A DNA stretch of 62,469 nucleotides from Hoylesella shahii DSM 15611 = JCM 12083. Its GTDB lineage: Bacteria; Bacteroidota; Bacteroidia; Bacteroidales; Bacteroidaceae. A program made the position numbers and the translations under genes. The DNA is taken from assembly GCF_000613445.1 (NCBI RefSeq), contig NZ_BAIZ01000019.1, positions 1-62,469 on the forward strand, written 5' to 3'. The notes under the pieces are model-generated. The model made no database searches. It was not told the DNA's origin and saw only the letters and a list, made by a program, of their open reading frames with translations. Every line of letters starts with the position of its first letter. The first letter of the stretch is position 1. This document shows positions 1 through 14,631 of this stretch, in pieces.

Positions 1-482
1 CATATTACACTGCGTTTAGTAAGAGTTAGCCTTGCAAAAACCACCTTTTTGAGGTGAAAGTTGGTCTTTGGGCAGGTCCAAATTTTGTTGTTCGGGGCGA
101 AATAGAAAGCTAAAAACTAAGTTTTTGCTGCAAATCACACTTCAAACAGCGTTCCTGGAAGTTGCAAATTGTGGCTTTCGAGGGTAAAAACATAGGTTTT
201 TGCACGCATTTTTTTCTAGAATGGTTGGCTCGAAAAACGTGTTTTGTAAAATAAAGACAACGCATTTAACAATTCTGATACCTATAACTTGCTATTTCTC
301 CCCCTTAGTTGTTGGCCCTTGCAAAGTGCAGTGCGCCAACACCCATACGCGCATAATGCAGCGTTCGTTGCCCATAATCGCGGTTAAAGACTTATTTATA
401 TGACTAGTAAAGAGCATAAAAGCTTGAAACACAGAGCCTGTTATCCCCTTTTTTAGGTATTGTTTGTTTGGTTATTAATACC
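1..482. other. Non-coding stretch with dispersed repeats
   Basis: No convincing gene is seen before the receptor at 536. The stretch holds one copy of the period-22 repeat unit at 12-33 and, on the minus strand around 207-255, a copy of a motif (TATTTTACAAAAC, then CCATTCTAG) that recurs near 36010 and 51730. A 67-codon open frame at 200-403 has no signal, no family resemblance and no promoter, so I do not call it. Confidence 0.6.
12..33 (+). repeat. Single period-22 repeat unit
   Basis: The unit reads GCGTTTAGTAAGAGTTAGCC plus TT. It differs by one base from a unit of the tandem array at 36388-36409, so the same element occurs at distant intergenic sites. Confidence 0.6.
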
Positions 483-490
483 TAATTTTG
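463..490 (+). promoter_or_regulatory. Bacteroidetes-type promoter for the TonB receptor operon
   Basis: A -7 element TAATTTTG lies at 483-490, with TTTG at 463-466 and 467-470 as possible -33 elements. It is about 45 bases upstream of the receptor start and fits the TTTG...TAnnTTTG consensus of the primary sigma factor in this phylum. Confidence 0.55.
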
Positions 491-535
491 CAAAGCAGAT
501 GCCACGCATCTCCATCTAATAATCAATAAAAGCGA

Positions 536-3507
536 ATGTTCAAAATCTGTTTTGCCATCCTTTTACTTGCGTTGAGCCATGTAACCACTGCCAATGCACA
601 AGGTGTTTTGCTCGGCGGAACCATCAAAGCCAAGGCCGATGGGACACCAGTGGAGTATGCCACCGTGATGCTTAAAGAGTGCGAGCTGTGGGCCATCACC
701 GACAGTAAGGGGCGTTTTGCCATCAAAAACGTGCCAACGGGCAACGTTACGCTCACCGTGCGCTGCCTTGGCTTTGCCACATACACCGCTGACCTCAACA
801 TCAAGGCTGGCATGCCGTCGCTAAATATCGCCCTAAATGCCGACAACCTCAAGCTTAACGAGGTGGAAGTGGTGGCCAAACGCAAAGCCGACGTGGGCAC
901 CACCAGCTACACCATCGACCGCCTGGCGCTCGACAATCGGCAAGCGTTGAACCTTGGCGACATCATGAGTTTGCTTCCCGGTGGCAAAACCTGGAACAGT
1001 TCTCTGCTTCGCGACACTCGCATTGCCCTTCGCAGCAGTGGTGGCGAGATGGGTAACGCCTCGTTTGGTACGGCCATCGAGGTGGATGGCATGCGATTGG
1101 ACAACAACGCCACGCCTGGCGAAACGCTCGGAGCGGGCACGCGCACCCTTAGCACGGCCAATATCGAGAGCGTTGAGGTGGTTACGGGGGTGCCGTCGGT
1201 AGAATATGGCGACCTAAGCAACGGCATTGTGAAGGTGAACACACGCCGTGGCAAGTCGCCTTTTATTGTTGAAGCCAAGTTAAACCAAAACACACGCCAA
1301 GTGGCACTAAGTAAAGGCGTCGACCTTGGTGGTAAATGGGGATTGTTTAACTTCTCCATGGAGCACGCGCGCACCTTTGGCGACATCACCTCGCCCTACA
1401 CGGCCTATCAACGCAATGTGCTTTCGGCGCATTATATGCATGTGTTGATGCGTCACAGCATGCCCTTGACGCTCAACATCGGTCTTACGGGCAATGTGGG
1501 CGGATATAATTCGAAGGCCGACCCCGACCGCGAACTCGACGATTATGTAAAGGAGAGCGACAACCGTTTTGCTGCAAATCTCTCGGCCGAATGGCTGCTA
1601 AATCGTAAATGGCTCACAAGTGTGAAACTCCACTCGTCGGTATCGTATGCCACTAAGCTATACGAACACTATGGCAACACCAGTGCAGCCGCCACCCACG
1701 CCTATATACACACCATGGAAGAGGGTTATTTTGTGGCCTACGATTATGCTGCTAACCCCAATGCCAACATCATACTCGGACCAACAGGCTATTGGTATGT
1801 GCGAAGCTACAACGATAGTAAACCCCTAAGTTATGCCCTAAAACTGAAGGCCGACTGGGTGAAGCGTTTCGCTCGCATATACAATAAGGTGTTGGTGGGC
1901 CTTGACTTTACTGGCAGCACCAATAGGGGGCAGGGCACTTACTACGAAGAAGCGCGCCTAACACCCACATGGCGCCCCTATCGTTACCACGAATTGCCCA
2001 CGCTTAACAATCTAGCCCTTTATGCCGAAGAACGTTTAAACCTGCCAACGGGTAAGCTTTCGAACATGGAACTGACGGTGGGTCTGCGCAACGACATCAG
2101 TAGTATTGCCGGTTCGGCCTACGGCACGGCCTCCACACTCTCGCCTCGTGCCAACCTTCGTTACGTGTTTTGGCATGATCGCGATACGTGGATGCGAAGT
2201 CTTTCGGCACACGTGGGTTGGGGAAAATCGGTTAAATTGCCCTCGTTTCAAGTGCTCTATCCCAGCACAAACTATATCGACCGACTGGCTTTTACGCCAG
2301 GAAGCACGGCCGACAACAAGGCTTACTATGCCTATCACACTTATCCCTCGCAAGCATTGTATAATGCCCACCTGCAATGGCAATACACCAGTCAGGTGGA
2401 TGTGGGCTTGCAAGCCAACATTGGCGGAACACAAATAAATCTCTCGGCCTTTTATCACAAAACATTTAATCCCTATATGGCCGTTGCTGCCTACAAACCC
2501 TACACCTATAAATACACTTCGCAAGCGGCCTTAGAGGGTTTTGCCATCCCATCGGCCAACCGTCAATATCACATCGACCAGCAAACGGGTGTTGTAACCG
2601 TTAGCGACCTCACGGGAGCCAACGCCCCGATACAGTTGCCTTACAACGAGCGACAGGGGTATTTAAGCAACCGCAAATACGAAAATGGGTCGCCTACACA
2701 GCGTTTCGGCATAGAGTGGATGGTGGATTTTGCACCTATTAAGGCGCTCCGCACATCCTTAAGACTGGATGGCAACTACTATTATTACAAGGGTTTAGAC
2801 CAAGTGTTGTTTGCCGCAATGCCCACAGCCAGTGGTACGCTCAACGCTCAAGGCAAACCCTACACGCTCATTGGGCACTATCGAGGTAGCAACAACACCT
2901 CCACATCGAGCACATCGTCGCCCTCGGTGGGCAATGGTTCGCTTTCAAAAGAGGCCAATCTCAACATCACACTCACCACACACATACCGCGCATACGCAT
3001 CATCATGGCCTTGCGTGTGGAATGTTCGCTCTACAACTACGACCGCACACTGTGCGAACTGCCCAACACCACCCGCGGATATGTGGTAGAGAAAGGCGAT
3101 GATTATTTTGGAACACCCTACACACGCGATGCTCGCGACAAGCATGTGGTGGTGTATCCCGAATATTACAGCACATGGGACGCACCCGAAAAGCTGATAC
3201 CCTTTGCCGAAAAATTTGCTTGGGCCAAAGACAACGACCCCACTTTGTTTAACGATTTGGCCAAGATGGTGGTGCGCACCAACTATGCTTTTATGATGAA
3301 CCCCAACAACTTGTCGGCTTATTACTCGGCCAACTTCAGCGTAACGAAGGAGCTTGGCGACCGCGTGCAACTAATGTTCTATGCCAACAACTTCTGGAAC
3401 ACCATGAGCCGAGTGCGTTCCACGCGCACAGGACAAGAAACCTCGCTCTATGGCAGCTCGTATGTGCCGCCTTTTACTATGGGTTGGGACTGAAAGTGAA
3501 GATATGA
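536..3507 (+). CDS. TonB-dependent outer-membrane receptor with regulatory-like N-domain
   Basis: Outer-membrane active transporter powered by TonB. Residues 1-22 form a signal peptide ending ANA-QG. A carboxypeptidase-regulatory-like domain follows (about 25-110), then a plug with the typical EVVTGVPSVEYGDLSNGIV stretch (about 220-240) and a long beta-barrel rich in Tyr, Asn and Thr. The open frame stops at 3493 after PPFTMGWD. One missing base in the T-run at 3472-3475 would instead give a barrel end YYGLGLKVKI with stop at 3505-3507, the usual C-terminal strand for the family, so the annotated end is the repaired one (990 residues). It heads a co-directional set with a lipoprotein, a DUF4876 protein, a DUF6850 barrel and an M16 peptidase. 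The substrate cannot be read from sequence; peptide or metal-complex uptake is an inference from the peptidase neighbour. Confidence 0.85.
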
Positions 3508-3559
3508 TGAGGGGATTGAGAGGAAAATAAGTGATGTTTTAAGAAGAATACAAACAACG

Positions 3560-3949
3560 ATGCAGAAGTATAACAACACAATAAAGGCACTGATAATAAT
3601 GCTAACGGCAGGGCTTTTGGGTGCATGTAATTACGAAGAGACCTTCGAAACGGTATCCGTGAGCATTAGGTTGGTGTATCCTGCCAACACCATAGAGCCA
3701 TATAAGGGGGTGCGCGTGGAGTTAAAAGATGCTCGCGCCTCGATATTCGTCGATTCAACCGATGCAGAAGGTATTGCCCACTTTCGTGTTCCAGCAGGCA
3801 TCTACGATGTAAACAGTTCCTCGTCGTACACTTCCACCGAGTGGAAATACTTCTTCAACGCCTATTTAAACAAGGTTGTTATCAGCGCCGATAGCACAAA
3901 CAACCTACAGCTAGGACTCAAAATGTCGAAGAAAAAGATACGTAAATAA
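3560..3949 (+). CDS. Small lipoprotein with transthyretin-like fold signature
   Basis: A 129-residue secreted lipoprotein. The signal peptide ends in a lipobox LLGAC, so the mature chain starts at Cys23. The body has the pattern of a carboxypeptidase-regulatory or transthyretin-like beta-sandwich: KGVRVELKDA, then a turn and GIAHFRVPAGIYDV. It lies 52 bases behind the repaired receptor end and probably shares its transcript. It is likely a surface or periplasmic accessory of the receptor; the exact job is unknown. Confidence 0.7.
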   Translation: MQKYNNTIKALIIMLTAGLLGACNYEETFETVSVSIRLVYPANTIEPYKGVRVELKDARASIFVDSTDAEGIAHFRVPAGIYDVNSSSSYTSTEWKYFFNAYLNKVVISADSTNNLQLGLKMSKKKIRK

Positions 3950-4014
3950 GTAGGAAGAAAAACCCGAAAAAGAATAAAACCCACATGAAATAATTTACTA
4001 ATATTATTTTTAGC

Positions 4015-4524
4015 ATGAATAGAATTCTATTTACACTCGCAGCATTTGTTGCTTTACTCTTCGTGCCGCATTCAATGCGAGCCGATGAACAGGGAACGAA
4101 GAAGGTGCAATACCTTGTTGTGTTGCAAACAGATGGCACTAAGACCGAGTTTGCATTAGAAGACCAACCTACATTGTCGTTTAAGGATGGCGATGTGGTT
4201 GTAGCCTCCATCAACAAGCAGGTAACATTTTCGATGCAGAATGTTACTAACTACCACTTTGTAACCAAGAATGTGACAACAGGTATTCAAAAGGTGGAAA
4301 ATACACCGCAATCAACCGATGAACCAACGTTATCGCAAGCCGATGCCTCGGTGTCGGGCTTAAAGGCAGGTACAAAACTGATGGTTTTCTCTATCAACGG
4401 ACAGCTGATAAAAAACCTCACGGCCACCGAAGATGGACAAGTTAATGTTAATCTCACCGACCTTGTGCCTGGTGTCTATATTATTAAGACTCCCACAAAG
4501 AGCTTTAAGGTAATGAAGCGCTAG
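4015..4524 (+). CDS. Secreted protein with T9SS type A-like sorting tail
   Basis: 169 residues with a signal peptide (cleavage near MRADEQG). The N-half carries a KKVQYLVVLQTDGTKTEFAL stretch, seen again in form at the start of the next gene (MVVTREDGTKEVIPASKV). The C-terminal 75 residues look like a type IX secretion sorting domain: a pseudo-linker, then LMVFSINGQLIKNL and finally PGVYIIKTPTKSFKVMKR. The domain usually exports and anchors proteins on the surface of Bacteroidetes. Here almost nothing precedes it, so the protein is nearly a bare tail with one small domain. Confidence 0.65.
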   Translation: MNRILFTLAAFVALLFVPHSMRADEQGTKKVQYLVVLQTDGTKTEFALEDQPTLSFKDGDVVVASINKQVTFSMQNVTNYHFVTKNVTTGIQKVENTPQSTDEPTLSQADASVSGLKAGTKLMVFSINGQLIKNLTATEDGQVNVNLTDLVPGVYIIKTPTKSFKVMKR

Positions 4525-4543
4525 GCTAATTGCCATTCATCCC

Positions 4544-4551
4544 TATCTTTG
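4544..4551 (+). promoter_or_regulatory. -7 element TATCTTTG
   Basis: Perfect TAnnTTTG about 108 bases before the DUF4876 gene, so the second half of this cluster can be transcribed on its own. Confidence 0.5.
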
Positions 4552-4658
4552 TGCACACAACTTACGTGCATCGCAATGCAGCAGAGCATCGTTCTTACGG
4601 AGATGTTTGCACATAAAAACAAAACAATTAATGCAGTAAACACATAAACGATCATCAA

Positions 4659-5777
4659 ATGAAAAAAATATTACTCTCATTGTTTGCCATCATAGCCCTG
4701 GCAACAAGCGGTTTCGCACAAACATGGAACATGGTTGTTACACGCGAAGATGGAACGAAAGAGGTTATCCCAGCCTCGAAAGTTAAGAATGTTAGTTTTG
4801 AATTGGCCGACCAAAACGTGTCGCAAGTAATCATTAAAGAGCTTTACAATGGTGGTTGCCAGCCCGATAATGGGGGCAGGTTCTTTCAGATGGACAAGGG
4901 TTTTGTTCTCTACAACAATGGTGGTGAGGTGGCCGTTATCAACAATTTGGCCGTTGGTATTGTAGACCCCTTCAACTCACAAGCACCAAGCAAATGGCTA
5001 AAAAACGGCAAGTTGGTATATGACGGACAAGGTTACATCCCAGGTATTCATGGTATTTGGTATTTCCAAGGACCGCTCGTGATGCAGCCTTACTCGCAAA
5101 TTGTGGTGAATGTTAATGGTGCTATCGACAATACCAAGACCTATTCTAAGTCGGTTAACTATGCAAACAAGGAATATTATGCCATGTACGACCCCGAATC
5201 GGGATACAACAATGAGCGTTATTACCCCTCTCCATCAGAGCTTATCCCCACTTCTCATTATCTAAAAGCGGTTGAATATGGACAAGGTAATGGCTGGACA
5301 CTTAGCGTTACATCGCCTGCCATGTTTATTTTCCAAACCCAAGGCGTTACACCACATGCCTATGCTAGCAATGTGGCTAACATTATCTATGCTCCAGGAG
5401 CAGCCGTTAATAAGGTGAACGCCAACTTAAAGGTACCTAACGATTGGGTTATCGATGGCATCGAGGTGTTTAGCGCGGCTCATATCGCCAAAAATGCTAA
5501 ACGCTTGCCTGCCGAAATAGATGGTGGAAGCGTGCTGCTTACCAACCAATTTGGTTACACGCTCTATCGCAACGTGGATAAAGAAGAAACCGAAAAACTA
5601 CCCGAAAACCAAGGAAAACTGGTGTATGGCTACACGATGGGCGTCTCTACGGGCGACCCCAGCGGTATCGATGCCGAGGCTTCGATAAAGAATGGCGCAC
5701 ATATTATATATATGGACACCAATAACTCTACCAACGACTTCCACGAAAGGAAGGCTTTCTCCATTAAAGGAAAGTAA
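4659..5777 (+). CDS. DUF4876 family secreted protein
   Basis: 372 residues, with a signal peptide ending SGFAQ. After a short KEVIPASKVKNVSFEL stretch comes a region typical of DUF4876: IIKELYNGGCQPDNGG, FVLYNNGG, GIWYFQGP, and near the C-terminus NNSTNDFHERKAF. The family is common next to TonB-dependent receptors and DUF6850 barrels in Prevotella and Bacteroides, and its biochemical role is not established. Surface or periplasmic partner of the upstream receptor is the best guess. Confidence 0.75.
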   Translation: MKKILLSLFAIIALATSGFAQTWNMVVTREDGTKEVIPASKVKNVSFELADQNVSQVIIKELYNGGCQPDNGGRFFQMDKGFVLYNNGGEVAVINNLAVGIVDPFNSQAPSKWLKNGKLVYDGQGYIPGIHGIWYFQGPLVMQPYSQIVVNVNGAIDNTKTYSKSVNYANKEYYAMYDPESGYNNERYYPSPSELIPTSHYLKAVEYGQGNGWTLSVTSPAMFIFQTQGVTPHAYASNVANIIYAPGAAVNKVNANLKVPNDWVIDGIEVFSAAHIAKNAKRLPAEIDGGSVLLTNQFGYTLYRNVDKEETEKLPENQGKLVYGYTMGVSTGDPSGIDAEASIKNGAHIIYMDTNNSTNDFHERKAFSIKGK

Positions 5778-5880
5778 ATTGGCAAGTTGGAAAATTAACG
5801 AGTTAACAAATTAACAAGATGAAAACGCTCTGCCACGTGCGTGGCTTGGCTTAACAAAAAGGGGCTTTGGGGGCTGTTTT

Positions 5881-5943
5881 CTAGGAGTTCTAAGATAACT
5901 AGAATATCTAGAATCCCTAGAACCCCCAGAACCCCTAGGATAA
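5881..5943. repeat. Period-9 tandem repeat, seven CTAGAAnnn units
   Basis: Seven consecutive 9-base units are visible: CTAGGAGTT, CTAAGATAA, CTAGAATAT, CTAGAATCC, CTAGAACCC, CCAGAACCC, CTAGGATAA. They lie in the 260-base gap between the DUF4876 and DUF6850 genes and do not belong to either reading frame. Confidence 0.75.
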
Positions 5944-6038
5944 TATGAACAACTGGGATGCCTAAAATTATTAGAACCCAAGCCCCCAAGCCCCCTAACG
6001 CTTAGCCCTTATAACCCTTTAATAACCCCATTCGCCCT

Positions 6039-7640
6039 GTGTTATCACTCCTTTTACTCGCCCTTCCCCTGGCATCGGCCAATGTTGAGGCCAGCCAACA
6101 GCATGTGTTTCGCGACTTTAATTACGTGAAACAATCCCAACCGTGGCTCACTTCGACCAACGCTGCCGCACTAACACGTTATCAAAAGGCCAATATCTCG
6201 TTGGCCGAAGTGAGGGGCAGCATGGCCAAAGGCGACCTCGTGGACTACTCCCAGTCCTCCAACGTGGTGCAAGCAGGTGCAATGGTTGAATCGTTCTTCC
6301 GCATCAACACCCACACAGTGGTTTATGGGCGAATGGATTACGACAACTTTTCGGGTAAAAACATGCTTGGTTCGGTGTTTATCAATCCCGAACACAAACC
6401 TTTCGACCTATCCGAAGACTCGCTAACCAATCCCGGCAACAAGCATCGCGACACCTATAACCTTGTGGGAGCCGTAGGTATAGACCTCTGGCGAGGCTTG
6501 GCCGTGGGCGCAAAGGTAGACTATACCGCCGCCAACTACGCCAAATACAAAGACCTTCGGCATCGTAACAGCCTGATGCAACTCAATCTTTCGCTGGGCA
6601 TTGCAGCCCCAATAGGCCGCAATTGGATGCTGGGCGCCAACTACATCTATGCCCGAAGCACCGAGAGTTTGCGCTTTGTGACCTATGCCCGAATGGAGAA
6701 AGTGTATAAAACACTGGTGGATTACGGCGCGTTTACTGGCGAAGTAGAACAGTTTGGCAACAGGGGTTACACCGACGACACGCAAGAACAGCCTTTACTC
6801 GACGAGCAAAACGGGCTGGCCTTGCAGGCAGAAAGCAATTTGGGGCGTGGGTTTTCGCTCTTTGTTGGCGCACAGATGATGCACCGAAGCGGATTTTATG
6901 GGCGCAACTCGCCTTATTCTATTGTGCATTTTAAACACCAGGGCAACAACTATGCGCTGCAATTGGTGCTGAATAAAAACTCCTCGCATAGTAAACAACA
7001 GCTGTCGCTAGGCTATACCAACGAATTGTTGACCAATCATAAAACCACTTATCGCGAAAACCAAACGGCAACAGGTAGTTCGTTTTACGAATATTTCGAC
7101 CCCCTAAAAACATCCAACAAACGCTGGAGCAGCATGAAACTGGCCTATACGGCATGGTTAAAATGCTTTGGCGACATCGCGCATTGGACCATCTCGGCCT
7201 CTTTGCAAACCAACAGCCGACAAATATCGGCCTATCTCTACCCCTACGTTCAGCGACAACAGTTGCATACCAACCAGTTGTCGTTGTTAGTAACCCGCAA
7301 CATCCTCATCAAAACAGGTGCTGTTCTATCTTTTACGGGTGGTATAAGCAGGCAATGGGGTGGAGGGCAGCCCTATGAAACAGCCCTTTTGGCCACACCA
7401 AGCGACAAACAACAACCCCCTACGCTGATGGAAGCCTATCTCTATCGCAACCATCACCTGCTAACAGCACCCCAATGGGGCGTGCATGCCGCTGCCAAAT
7501 ATGCCTTTGGCCTACGCCATCTGCCCATCCCCTTATATGTTCGTGCAGAAACAACATGGCGCCGCACCACCCAAGCCTCGCCCTGGATAGACAATCAGCA
7601 CCGCACCCAAGCCACAATGGCCATAGGATGTACCTTCTAA
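6039..7640 (+). CDS. DUF6850 family outer-membrane beta-barrel
   Basis: 533 residues starting at a GTG. The signal sequence VLSLLLLALPLASA is followed by VFRDFNYVKQSQPWLTS, a hallmark opening for DUF6850. The rest is a long run of alternating aromatic strands (FRINTHTVVYGRMDYDNFSG, RGLAVGAKVDYTAANYAKY) ending in a short strand TMAIGCTF, as outer-membrane barrels do. An in-frame stop at 6012-6014 blocks any start upstream of 6015. An ATT at 6030 would give the N-terminus xRPVLSLLLLA with the expected basic residue, so the true start may be non-canonical or a mutated ATG. The function is unknown; it keeps company with the TonB receptor and DUF4876 protein. Confidence 0.72.
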   Translation: MLSLLLLALPLASANVEASQQHVFRDFNYVKQSQPWLTSTNAAALTRYQKANISLAEVRGSMAKGDLVDYSQSSNVVQAGAMVESFFRINTHTVVYGRMDYDNFSGKNMLGSVFINPEHKPFDLSEDSLTNPGNKHRDTYNLVGAVGIDLWRGLAVGAKVDYTAANYAKYKDLRHRNSLMQLNLSLGIAAPIGRNWMLGANYIYARSTESLRFVTYARMEKVYKTLVDYGAFTGEVEQFGNRGYTDDTQEQPLLDEQNGLALQAESNLGRGFSLFVGAQMMHRSGFYGRNSPYSIVHFKHQGNNYALQLVLNKNSSHSKQQLSLGYTNELLTNHKTTYRENQTATGSSFYEYFDPLKTSNKRWSSMKLAYTAWLKCFGDIAHWTISASLQTNSRQISAYLYPYVQRQQLHTNQLSLLVTRNILIKTGAVLSFTGGISRQWGGGQPYETALLATPSDKQQPPTLMEAYLYRNHHLLTAPQWGVHAAAKYAFGLRHLPIPLYVRAETTWRRTTQASPWIDNQHRTQATMAIGCTF

Positions 7641-7662
7641 CACGTTATTAAACATTATTGCT

Positions 7663-13803
<6,141 letters not shown>

Positions 13804-13808
13804 AGATA

Positions 13809-13850
13809 CTTTTATGGCACTTTGGAGCTTATTCCAAAGTGCCATAAAAG
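13809..13850 (+). terminator. 18-bp perfect stem after the GH2 gene
   Basis: The arm at 13809-13826 pairs perfectly with 13833-13850 around a 6-base loop, starting six bases after the GH2 stop codon. There is no long T-run behind it, so it may protect the 3' end as well as end transcription. Confidence 0.7.
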
Positions 13851-13880
13851 CCAGCAAATGGCCTCTAATTAAACGTAAAT

Positions 13881-13906
13881 GGGGTGCGCCACATGTGGCG
13901 CACCCC
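13881..13906. repeat. Perfect 26-bp GC-rich palindrome
   Basis: The half-site GGGGTGCGCCACA is followed directly by its exact reverse complement with no loop. It is unusual in an AT-rich gap and could be a protein-binding site or part of a REP-like element. Confidence 0.75.
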
Positions 13907-14004
13907 TCGTTATTTATGTAATAAGCAACTTTTTACAACAGCTATCCTATGCAAAGATGTGTTGCGACATGCTTTACGTCGCTAGTTGCTTCGAGATTGA
14001 CAGC

Positions 14005-14059
14005 CCGCCCCCGTTCCGTAAGGTAAGCCCTAACCAATGCGGAATTTGTCCGGGGGCGG
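14005..14059. other. Structured GC-rich hairpin element
   Basis: CCGCCCCCG at 14005-14013 pairs with CGGGGGCGG at 14051-14059, with an inner CCG/CGG helix and a 20-base loop. It could be a small RNA, a mobile-repeat remnant or a terminator; I do not recognise it. Confidence 0.5.
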
Positions 14060-14559
14060 CGTAGGCTTTTGTATTATCTATGGTATTTAAATTATTGTCT
14101 CTACTTGATATTGCAAAGTTACGTTTTATTTTACTACACTCAAAGCAATTTAACTAATTTTTTTGAAGGTTGACAAAAATAGTAAGCGCGTTGTTTGTTT
14201 TGTGAAGTTATGAAAAGAATAGATTATAAGGCGTCGTTTTGATGCATAATTGGGCTAAGTGCTTAGCAATAAGCAAGAAGAATGTTGTGAAATGCTGTCG
14301 TAATGCTGTGATTTTGTTGTTATTTGTCTGCAAAGACATATGGTTGCGTGGTTTGTTTTTATGTTGCTTTATTGCACAACGCAGTCAAAAATATTGTTAA
14401 TCCTAGTGTTAAGGAAAATTACTTGTTCGACAAATTATTGGTATCTAACCTCGTGATGCGTGCTAAGAGCAACATGCCTTGTTGTTTGTGCCAAACGTTG
14501 AGACGATAAGTTTTTTATAATTAAATACAAAAAACATACGGAACTAGGTAAAAAAGCCT

Positions 14560-14567
14560 TATCTTTG
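14560..14567 (+). promoter_or_regulatory. -7 element TATCTTTG for the second M16 gene
   Basis: Perfect TAnnTTTG 64 bases before the ATG at 14632. Confidence 0.6.
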
Positions 14568-14631
14568 TTGCCAAATTTAATGCCTCCTTGTAAGGGGTAA
14601 TACTGTATTAAAGAACAAATAAAACCATTCT

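Larger units (their letters stand above)
13804..14631. other. Gene-free stretch rich in hairpins
   Basis: The first 260 bases hold three strong inverted repeats (listed separately). The remaining 500 bases are AT-rich, and an open frame at 14324-14509 has no coding character. The stretch ends in a promoter at 14560 for the second M16 gene. Confidence 0.6.

Noticed and set aside
200..403. A 67-codon frame in the first gap
   Set aside because: Overlaps a dispersed repeat motif, has no recognisable feature and no promoter.
14324..14509. A 61-codon frame before the second M16 gene
   Set aside because: Composition is that of the AT-rich gap, and it ends before the promoter of the next gene.
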